From CANLBN01 sp050298695 (lineage in GTDB: Bacteria; Pseudomonadota; Gammaproteobacteria; Pseudomonadales; Cellvibrionaceae): DNA of 15,155 nt. Below are positions 8,180 through 14,201 of this stretch, one piece after another (position 1 is the first letter of the stretch; each line of letters begins with the position of its first letter). The stretch lies in NCBI GenBank assembly GCA_050298695.1, contig JBNKUQ010000078.1:1-15155 (forward strand), in the 5' to 3' direction. The notes beneath the pieces are model-generated. The model saw only the letters and a program-made list of their open reading frames with translations, did no database searches and was not told where the DNA came from. A program made the translations under genes and the position numbers.

Positions 8180-8404
8180 ATGAGAGTTCTTTTTATTATC
8201 TTTGCTTTACTGTTAGCAGCAGGCTGCAGTAAATTAACACCAAAACCTTGGGTTAAAGCGCATGAACGCGAAATACTTTCCAGTCCCATTATGTCTTTTG
8301 AGCGCGATCCCGTAAGTACGCGTTACATTAATCATGTTTACGAGTCACGCGAAGGTGCGCGTGGAGCCGAAGGCAGTGCCGGGGGCGGTTGTGGCTGTAA
8401 CTAA
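8180..8404 (+). CDS. DUF4266 small lipoprotein ending GGGCGCN
   Basis: This 74-residue protein has a lipoprotein signal with lipobox LAAGC (Cys16), so the mature form is under 60 residues and lipid-anchored. The body has the DUF4266 pattern: KPWVKAHEREIL, a Met-containing middle (SPIMSFE), the SREGARG motif and the Gly-rich C-terminus GGGCGCN. Apart from the lipidated Cys16, the only cysteines are Cys71 and Cys73. GAGGT lies about 8 nt before the ATG. The stop is 16 bp before the DUF3570 gene, a pairing known from many proteobacteria, so the two likely act together at the outer membrane. The CGC tail looks like a metal or thiol-exchange site and could be a client of the upstream TlpA-like thioredoxin; function is not established for the family. 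Confidence 0.88.
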   Translation: MRVLFIIFALLLAAGCSKLTPKPWVKAHEREILSSPIMSFERDPVSTRYINHVYESREGARGAEGSAGGGCGCN

Positions 8405-8420
8405 AATCCAATTACACTCT

Positions 8421-9587
8421 ATGATCACGATAAAACGTTGTTGTCTTTTTTTATTACCTTTATTTGCGATGCTGCATGTCTCGCAAAGTTTTGCGGCGAT
8501 TTTGCCAGAAGAGCGCGCAGATATTCTCTATCACAGCTACGAAGGTGGCGGCGTAAAGATTGACGGGCCATCGGTTCTGGTGCGCAAAAATGTGGGTGAT
8601 AAGTTTTCTTTTTCTGGCAACTATTATGTCGATATGGTGACAAGCGCCTCGGTGGATGTTGTTACCACGGCAAGTGAATATACGGAAGAACGTACTGAAT
8701 ATAGTTTGAGCATGGATTATCTTAATGATCGCACCATTATGACGCTGGGTTTCGCCAACAGTACCGAGAATGATTATATTGCCGATACCCTCAGCTACAG
8801 TATTAGCCAAGAATTTTTTGGCGACCTTTCAACACTGACTTTAGGTTTTGGACTGGGTGACGACACAGTAAAAGCGACCGGTGCAGAAAGTTTTGAAGCC
8901 GGTTCCAACCGTAAACGTTATAACTTGGGGTTTACACAGATTTTAACAAAAAGGCTGATCGCTTCTTTTAGCTACGAGGCCGTTTTTGATGAAGGCTTTT
9001 TACGTAACCCATATCGTCAAGTGCGCACTGTGGATCTCGATGCTGTACTCACCTGCGATCAACAGTATGGCAACCAAGGTGGTGAGTGCTACCCCAATAC
9101 ACGCAATAGTGATGCCTATGCTATTCGCGGTATCTATGCCTTGACTAATCATTCCAGCCTACGCGCTGAGTATAGAAGCTTTAGTGATAGCTGGGGACTT
9201 GAGTCACAAAATTACGAACTACGTTACAGCCATCAATGGGGTAGCCGCTGGTTATTTGAAGGACGTTTTAGATCTTACAACCAAAGTTCTGGCGCTTTTT
9301 TCTATCAGGATATTTTTGACACGGATGCAAACTCTTACGAGTTTTATGCCCGAGACAAAGAACTGAGTACCTACACAGCCACTCAATATGGACTGAGTGT
9401 TACCTATACCTTTAAGAGCCGCTATGAGTTTTTTAATAACAGTACATTAAACTTTAGCTGGGACTATATGACTTTTGAGTACGATAACTTCCGGGATGCG
9501 AGTAAGACTGGATATGCAAGAGGCTCTGAACCCATGTATGAACTTGAAGCCGATGTCTTTCGCGTATTTTATTCCGCTTTCTTCTAA
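8421..9587 (+). CDS. DUF3570 outer-membrane beta-barrel protein
   Basis: Read from the ATG at 8421, this is a 388-residue protein with a signal peptide (ITIKRCCLFLLPLFAML, cleavage near SFA). The mature protein has the DUF3570 hallmark start, YHSYEGGGVKIDGPSVLVRK, followed by GNYYVDMVTSASVDVVTTAS and long runs of alternating strands, ending in the aromatic residue pattern VFRVFYSAFF expected of an outer-membrane barrel. The open frame extends 29 codons upstream to 8334, but that part overlaps the DUF4266 gene and would put the signal sequence inside the protein, so 8421 is chosen. The ribosome site is weak, suggesting translational coupling to DUF4266 (16-bp gap). It is the last gene of the plus-strand string. 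Pore, receptor or enzyme role is unknown. Confidence 0.88.
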   Translation: MITIKRCCLFLLPLFAMLHVSQSFAAILPEERADILYHSYEGGGVKIDGPSVLVRKNVGDKFSFSGNYYVDMVTSASVDVVTTASEYTEERTEYSLSMDYLNDRTIMTLGFANSTENDYIADTLSYSISQEFFGDLSTLTLGFGLGDDTVKATGAESFEAGSNRKRYNLGFTQILTKRLIASFSYEAVFDEGFLRNPYRQVRTVDLDAVLTCDQQYGNQGGECYPNTRNSDAYAIRGIYALTNHSSLRAEYRSFSDSWGLESQNYELRYSHQWGSRWLFEGRFRSYNQSSGAFFYQDIFDTDANSYEFYARDKELSTYTATQYGLSVTYTFKSRYEFFNNSTLNFSWDYMTFEYDNFRDASKTGYARGSEPMYELEADVFRVFYSAFF

Positions 9588-9709
9588 CCCGAATAAATAG
9601 CAAGCACCTATGGTAATGACCGCTCAATGAGTGTGAACAGAGCTTAGTATACTTTGCCTTATACGCTTGCGCCTTCTACACTTAGGGGAAGCAACAAAGG
9701 GTAAACGCT

Positions 9710-10078
9710 ATGGGAACCGAAGAAAAGCGCCATTTTACACGCGTATCATTTGTTACCCAGGTCAAAATATCCCAAGGGGATCAGCTCTGGCTAGGACACG
9801 TTGTCGATATTTCATTTAAAGGCATACTAGTTACCAGTCGCACGCCCTTCACATTTAATCCCGACCAACCGGTGATGACCGAAATTTCTTTCGACAACGG
9901 CACTAGCATGAAAATTAAAGCGGAAGAGGCCCATAACAACGGACAATTTTATGGATTTCGCTTTTTGGAGTTTGATGTTGAAGGTATGACTCACCTTCGC
10001 AATATTATCATGCTCAATTTAGGCGATGACGCCGCCTGTGAGCGCGAACTCATTTCCTTATTCAGCTACCACCAATAA
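9710..10078 (+). CDS. Single-domain PilZ protein
   Basis: This 122-residue protein has no signal peptide and consists of little more than a PilZ domain. The two cyclic-di-GMP-binding signatures are present: RHFTR at residues 7-11 (RxxxR) and DISFKG at 34-39 ([D/N]xSxxG). The remaining sequence gives the expected beta-barrel strands (KIKAEEAHNN, FYGFRFLEF) and a C-terminal helix (MTHLRNIIML). It is probably a cytoplasmic c-di-GMP receptor that acts through a protein partner on motility, secretion or polysaccharide production. An AAAGGG ribosome site lies about 9 nt before the ATG. The 122-bp gap after the DUF3570 gene includes a possible -10 (TATACT, 9648-9653), so it is probably a separate transcript. 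No partner gene is visible nearby. Confidence 0.9.
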   Translation: MGTEEKRHFTRVSFVTQVKISQGDQLWLGHVVDISFKGILVTSRTPFTFNPDQPVMTEISFDNGTSMKIKAEEAHNNGQFYGFRFLEFDVEGMTHLRNIIMLNLGDDAACERELISLFSYHQ

Positions 10079-10102
10079 GGCTTTCTCACACCGATTAAAT
10101 TC

Positions 10103-10131
10103 TAGGCATCGCAAATCATTTGCGCTATGAT
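10103..10131 (+). promoter_or_regulatory. Candidate promoter with a palindromic spacer (TauE/SafE gene)
   Basis: TAGGCA (10103-10108) and TATGAT (10126-10131) are separated by 17 nt, giving a plausible sigma70 promoter with a weak -35. The spacer contains the perfect palindrome CGCAAAT-C-ATTTGCG at 10110-10124, placed where a dimeric repressor would block RNA polymerase. Transcription would begin near 10138, upstream of the ATG at 10162. Confidence 0.4.
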
Positions 10132-10161
10132 GCCCCTTTTTTTTCAAGCGCTGTATATTTC

Positions 10162-11103
10162 ATGAACGGATTAGCTACCCAAACCGCTATTGCTTTAACT
10201 ACGTGGTCTATTTGGTTTTTTTGCCTGGGTTCCCAGGGACTAACAATCATTAAAGAACATTTTACTATTACTTTAACCATGCTATTGGGGTCATTTGTGG
10301 CAGGCTCTACTAGCGTGGGTGGCGGGGCTGTCGCTTTTCCCGTTTTCACGAAAGTGCTTCATATCGATAGTGCGACCGCCTTGATCTTTTCTCTCGCCAT
10401 TCAGAGCGTGGGGATGATGTCGGCAGCACTGATGATATTTTTAACTCGCATTCCCGTATGCATGCGCACCATTGCTTACTCTATTGTTGCCGGTGGTTTG
10501 GGTTTGGTAACGAGCTTTTTCTTTGTACGCTTACAAATTTCTGGTGCCGATATTAAATACTTATTTAGCTGTTTTAGTTTTTTAGTCGCACTAGGCTTGC
10601 TCTGGACTCGCTTTAATTATGACAACATTCCCCATATCGATCATCCTCGTCCCAACTCATTTGCGTTAACGATTACCTGTTTTATTGGCGGAATGCTGAG
10701 TGGGATTATTGGTACGGGTATCGATTTTATTTTATTTACCATGATGATTTTTATCTGGCGTTATGAATTTAAAAAAGCGATTGCTACATCTGTTGTCGTT
10801 ATGGGTATTAATGCACTCGTTGGTTTTAGTTCAATACTGTTTACTACCGATTTATTTAGCGGCGTTGTCGTATCCTACTGGCTCGCAGCCGTACCCATTG
10901 TGGTGGTTGGTGCTCCATTAGGCGCGATTGCCTGCCGATATATTCACAAAAATATTATGATGTACTTTTTGCTCGTACTCATTTCCGTGGATATTATCTC
11001 AACCATTGTTATTATTGGTATTAAAATAAATTATCTACTGTTGGTCGTTGCGACAATTATTGGGTTTATTATTTATCAGCGACAACAGCAGAAAACGTCT
11101 TAA
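10162..11103 (+). CDS. TauE/SafE-family membrane transporter
   Basis: From the ATG at 10162 this is a 313-residue, very hydrophobic protein with about eight membrane segments. It shows the two-repeat layout of the TauE/SafE (sulfite exporter) family: GSFVAGSTSVGGGAVAFPVF near the N-terminus and GGMLSGIIGTGIDFILF in the second half, each a Gly-rich helix with a following Pro/Phe stretch. Family members export sulfite, sulfonates or other small organic anions, and the substrate cannot be told from sequence. It is longer than the usual 250 residues because of a roughly 30-residue N-terminal extension. A TTG at 10120 extends the frame by 14 codons but would overlap the inferred promoter, so I reject it. 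It is transcribed toward, and converges with, the MipA/OmpV gene, with a REPIN-like element between them. Confidence 0.87.
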   Translation: MNGLATQTAIALTTWSIWFFCLGSQGLTIIKEHFTITLTMLLGSFVAGSTSVGGGAVAFPVFTKVLHIDSATALIFSLAIQSVGMMSAALMIFLTRIPVCMRTIAYSIVAGGLGLVTSFFFVRLQISGADIKYLFSCFSFLVALGLLWTRFNYDNIPHIDHPRPNSFALTITCFIGGMLSGIIGTGIDFILFTMMIFIWRYEFKKAIATSVVVMGINALVGFSSILFTTDLFSGVVVSYWLAAVPIVVVGAPLGAIACRYIHKNIMMYFLLVLISVDIISTIVIIGIKINYLLLVVATIIGFIIYQRQQQKTS

Positions 11104-11148
11104 ATTAACTGGCTTCGTTCTCTCACGAAAGCGCACTACTACCGACTG

Positions 11149-11301
11149 ACTCGTTCCCACGCTCCTGCGTGGGAATACAGACTAAACCCTCAAATAGCCA
11201 CCTCAAAACAAGCACCCTCATATATCGACAGTACTACCTTTTAGCAAAGTACATCCCGTTCATTATGGTATGCATTCCCACGCAGGAGCGTGGGAACGAG
11301 T
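11149..11301. repeat. REPIN-like element A (153 bp)
   Basis: The element opens with ACTCGTTCCCACGC and closes with the reverse complement GCGTGGGAACGAGT. Each end is itself a hairpin: TTCCCACGC-TCCT-GCGTGGGAA (11154-11175) and TTCCCACGC-AGGA-GCGTGGGAA (11275-11296), perfect 9-bp stems. Two such hairpins in inverted orientation around a spacer is the REP-doublet (REPIN) arrangement. The spacer shares blocks with element B, including CAG(T/C)ACTA and TTTTAGCAAA, so the two are copies of one family. It lies between convergent genes, 6 bp beyond the MipA/OmpV stop codon, and may help end or stabilise transcripts. Confidence 0.85.
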
Positions 11302-11307
11302 GAATTA

Positions 11308-12123
11308 TTATGGGCGCGTCACCATTGTTTTTGATTTAAACAAATAACGACTATAAATAAATCCAAAAGTGACATTTTCATTGGTTTCGACTAATGGAGA
11401 GTCGTCGTAAACGGCTCCATCAATATTATCGTAGCGCAAAAATAAAACCCATAGATCGTGATCTGTTTTTGAGCTCAGTGCTAGCTGGAAACGAGCGCCG
11501 GCATAACCATTTTCCGCTTTATAAGCAGGCCGGCTTTCTATTGCATACTGATAATCAACGGTATAATAAATCGAATTATATTTTTCATCGCCATATTTAA
11601 AGGACAAACTAGTACCAAGTTTCCAAGAGCTGCCACTAAATTTTTTTTCAAAACTGAGCGCTGGAGAAAAGTTATAACCAGCAGAATCAAATTCTCTATC
11701 ATCTACCTCGGTCACAACGCGCAAAGGAAATTTCAAAAACCACGTCCCTATTTCACTTTCCGACAATTTCACTTCTAATGAAGGGCCAATTTCAATTAAG
11801 CTGCCAATATCAGGCATCCCCTCTCGCAGATCAATATCATCGCTATCTACAGGGAAGCTATAGTCTAAGCTTACATCAAGCTTGTAGCGATCGTCTTTGA
11901 ATAGTTGCGCTCGAATCCCTTTATCATCAGATTTTAAAAAGTCGCCACGATAAACCGGGATAATGACAGGAAACAAATAGCTACGAGTTTGTTCCGTACC
12001 CGTGTAGTAAGATTGATGCAGACCACCTAAACCGAGACCGACTTCCCATAGAGGCAATTCTTTTGCCGAGGCGCTAAAGCACCAAAAGAAGAGAAGAAAA
12101 AAAGCAATTTTTATATGAGACAT
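11308..12123 (-). CDS. MipA/OmpV-family outer-membrane protein
   Basis: From the ATG at 12123 this is a 271-residue protein with a signal peptide (cleavage after SASA, residue 20). The mature sequence has the MipA/OmpV pattern: LWEVGLGLGGLHQSYY at the start, then RSYLFPVIIPVYRGDFLKSD and GIRAQLF, with barrel strands to the C-terminus (NVTFGFIYSRYLF). MipA/OmpV members are outer-membrane beta-barrels; E. coli MipA links to murein-synthesis enzymes, but most members have no defined role. A strong TAAGGAG lies about 10 nt before this ATG. The frame is open 40 codons further upstream to 12243, but those codons read through REPIN-like element B (SLHSHAGAWERV), so they are not coding. A possible -10 (TACAAT, complement of 12175-12180) lies between the repeat and the gene. 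Confidence 0.88.
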   Translation of the reverse strand: MSHIKIAFFLLFFWCFSASAKELPLWEVGLGLGGLHQSYYTGTEQTRSYLFPVIIPVYRGDFLKSDDKGIRAQLFKDDRYKLDVSLDYSFPVDSDDIDLREGMPDIGSLIEIGPSLEVKLSESEIGTWFLKFPLRVVTEVDDREFDSAGYNFSPALSFEKKFSGSSWKLGTSLSFKYGDEKYNSIYYTVDYQYAIESRPAYKAENGYAGARFQLALSSKTDHDLWVLFLRYDNIDGAVYDDSPLVETNENVTFGFIYSRYLFKSKTMVTRP

Positions 12124-12190
12124 AGTGCAGCCACTCCTTACAAATACACGCCTTAAAGAGCTGACTGCTCCACCATTGTAGTTAAAAATA

Positions 12191-12356
12191 ACTCGTTCCC
12201 ACGCTCCTGCGTGGGAATGCAGACTGAGCTCACAAATAATCACAACAAAACAACCTTTTCATTTATTATTTTTTTATGGCCCAGCACTATCCTTTTTAGC
12301 AAAAGGCATTTCCTTGATTGTTATATGCATTCCCACGCAGGAGCGCGGGAACGAGT
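12191..12356. repeat. REPIN-like element B (166 bp)
   Basis: This second copy has the same ends as element A: ACTCGTTCCCACGC at 12191 and GGGAACGAGT ending at 12356. The left hairpin (12196-12217) is a perfect 9-bp stem with loop TCCT; the right hairpin (12330-12351) has one substitution (GCGCGGG instead of GCGTGGG). The spacer aligns with that of element A in CAGACTGA, CAGCACTA, TTTTTAGCAAA and TATGCATTCCC, with small insertions. It sits 7 bp beyond the stop of the small secreted-protein gene and upstream of the MipA/OmpV gene. No clear target-site duplication was seen. Confidence 0.85.
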
Positions 12357-12363
12357 AAAAAAA

Positions 12364-12741
12364 TTATTGAATCATCGCTTCGGCTTTACGAATCTCAGCA
12401 TGGTAGGCCAAACGTCTCAAGGTTAGCTTTTTAATACGTGCTAACCATTTTGGATTAATTTCCACATCACCACCTACGGTAATATTTATTTTTCCGCCAT
12501 TTATTTGAAAATCCAACAACACCCCATTGTAGTCCCAACGCATGGTGTTGCGCGTATGCTCTACGATATCCCATTGGTAGTGTAGCGCAGAATATATAAG
12601 CGCTTCTTTAACATCGATTTCATTAGGGTTTAGAGAAGTCGCATCAATCATATCCACATGATCGTCTGCTTGAGAAACAGGAAGAATTAAAAAAGACAAG
12701 AATAAAAATAGCAACGTGCTAATTAGAGAATTTTTTTTCAT
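12364..12741 (-). CDS. Small secreted protein of unknown function
   Basis: This 125-residue protein has a clear signal peptide (KKNSLISTLLFLFLSFLILP, cleavage after SQA near residue 25). The mature part is about 100 residues: an acidic start (DDHVDMIDATSL), an alpha/beta body (VKEALIYSALHYQWDIVE, WDYNGVLLDFQINGGKINIT) and a basic C-terminal helix (WLARIKKLTLRRLAYHAEIR). There are no cysteines in the mature region and no motif I recognise. An AGGTTGG ribosome site lies upstream of the ATG. It follows the halogenase-like gene by 57 bp on the same strand, so it may be the last gene of that transcript and part of the pigment cluster, but it may also be unrelated. REPIN-like element B follows its stop. 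Confidence 0.75.
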   Translation of the reverse strand: MKKNSLISTLLFLFLSFLILPVSQADDHVDMIDATSLNPNEIDVKEALIYSALHYQWDIVEHTRNTMRWDYNGVLLDFQINGGKINITVGGDVEINPKWLARIKKLTLRRLAYHAEIRKAEAMIQ

Positions 12742-12798
12742 TGTACCAACCTATATTGAAGATAAGAGAAATGATCTTAGTTGTTATTTTAACTTTAT

Positions 12799-14124
12799 TC
12801 AATCTAAGGATACTGCAGACTGCTTGTGCTTTTCATACTTACCATGAGATTGTATTTTATATCGATTGATATCAATATCATCAGATAGTAAATGGCGGCA
12901 ACTATGGTACAGCGCTTTGCGATTATATGCGGAACAAGTCTCCGCTCCAGATACCATCGAGGAAACCACACGGCGAATATGCCATTCCATAAAGCGTGTT
13001 GGCGACCAGCGTGATGCATTTTTTACAACATTTTGCCCCGCCTCAAAGAGACCCAACAAACGACCATCATAAAAGTACTCAATCACCTCACTCCAGGAGC
13101 GATGCCATTTATTCACTTTGTCACTGTACATTTGGAGCGATTTCATACGTGCGTTTATGGATTTCGACATTGCATTTTTAGCAAATAAACACTGGTCCAA
13201 AGTAGCCGCCGATTCCAAGGCCATAAATAAACCCGGCGACAACATGGGGTCAACAAAACCAAAGGCATCGCCCAGTAGGGCCCAATCACGACCAAACCCT
13301 TGTTGACTAATCAACTGATAATTACTGTAGGTCATTACGTCTGAACAACGACGACGACCGTTACCACTGGGTCTTAGCATCATATCGGCATCAATAATAT
13401 TTTCTAGGCGCTCTTCTGGTGTTTTTCCGTAGTGGCTTGCTGTTTTTCTATCGAGTACAACACCAACCGATAACTTATCTTGCAAAGGAATTTGCCAAGC
13501 CCAGCCCGAATCAATGATCGATAAGACCACCTGCCCTTGAACCAAAGCATCACCTTTAAAGTGCTCATAATGGGCAAAGTAGGACACGTCATCCCGTCCG
13601 CCTTTATCTGCTTTCAAACTCAGTGTTCGACTAAAAAGTCGATGCCGACCACTGGCATCCACTAAAAAATCCGGCTGACTTGATAAACCGGCGGCGTCGA
13701 GAGTTGATTGCGATAACACCAACTCTCTATTAGGATCAATCGACTTTTCTACTTTTGCTTGCCCCCTAACAAAGCGCACCCCCATTGCTCTGGCACGATC
13801 ACACATGAGCTCATCAAACTCTGGACGAGGGATATTGTAAGAGTAGTTGGGAATGGTTTTTGTAAACCGTCGAAAATTAAAGTTAACGCGCAAACCACTG
13901 GAATGACGCAGTGCAGCGCCTTGTTTTTTGGCAGAAATAGCCGCTACGTCATCTTCGATGCCTAGGCGCTGCAAGTAAGGTACAACAGCCGGCACCAGCG
14001 ATTCTCCCACCAAAAGCGAAGGGCGCTTTTCGTTATCGAATAAAATACTTTTAACACCGCGTTCCGCCAAAAAGCACGCCAATGCGCAACCTGCGGGACC
14101 TGCTCCAACAATACCGACTAACAT
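12799..14124 (-). CDS. Flavin-dependent halogenase-like FAD oxidoreductase
   Basis: From the ATG at 14124 this is a 441-residue FAD enzyme. The N-terminal Rossmann motif is GIVGAGPAG (Gly-rich loop 7-12), followed by VGES (about 39-42) and, near residue 67, a Lys in KQG placed where flavin-dependent halogenases carry their catalytic lysine. The halogenase signature WxWxIP is present as WAWQIP (208-213), and the second FAD motif is LLGDAFGFVDPMLSPG (about 283-298). These features point to the tryptophan-halogenase-like branch, which includes true halogenases and non-halogenating dehydrogenases. It lies 77 bp downstream of an aryl-polyene-type AMP-ligase, so the likely role is tailoring an aryl-polyene or xanthomonadin-type pigment; that is inferred from context. 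A TTG at 14136 adds four codons but has no ribosome site. Whether it halogenates is open. Confidence 0.83.
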   Translation of the reverse strand: MLVGIVGAGPAGCALACFLAERGVKSILFDNEKRPSLLVGESLVPAVVPYLQRLGIEDDVAAISAKKQGAALRHSSGLRVNFNFRRFTKTIPNYSYNIPRPEFDELMCDRARAMGVRFVRGQAKVEKSIDPNRELVLSQSTLDAAGLSSQPDFLVDASGRHRLFSRTLSLKADKGGRDDVSYFAHYEHFKGDALVQGQVVLSIIDSGWAWQIPLQDKLSVGVVLDRKTASHYGKTPEERLENIIDADMMLRPSGNGRRRCSDVMTYSNYQLISQQGFGRDWALLGDAFGFVDPMLSPGLFMALESAATLDQCLFAKNAMSKSINARMKSLQMYSDKVNKWHRSWSEVIEYFYDGRLLGLFEAGQNVVKNASRWSPTRFMEWHIRRVVSSMVSGAETCSAYNRKALYHSCRHLLSDDIDINRYKIQSHGKYEKHKQSAVSLD

Positions 14125-14201
14125 ACTCTTTACCAATGAATTAAATAATAAGCCGTAGGATATAACAAAATGATTACGAGTTGTTTGAACCAGTCGATAG
14201 A

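Noticed and set aside
8334..8420. Upstream start for the DUF3570 gene
   Set aside because: It overlaps the DUF4266 gene and would place 29 residues before an obvious signal peptide; the ATG at 8421 fits better.
10120..10161. TTG start for the TauE/SafE gene
   Set aside because: It has no ribosome site and falls inside the candidate promoter, upstream of the predicted transcription start.
11149..12356. The repeated hairpins as a CRISPR array
   Set aside because: There are only two units, each with inverted ends and homologous spacers of over 90 bp, which is the opposite of short direct repeats with unique spacers.
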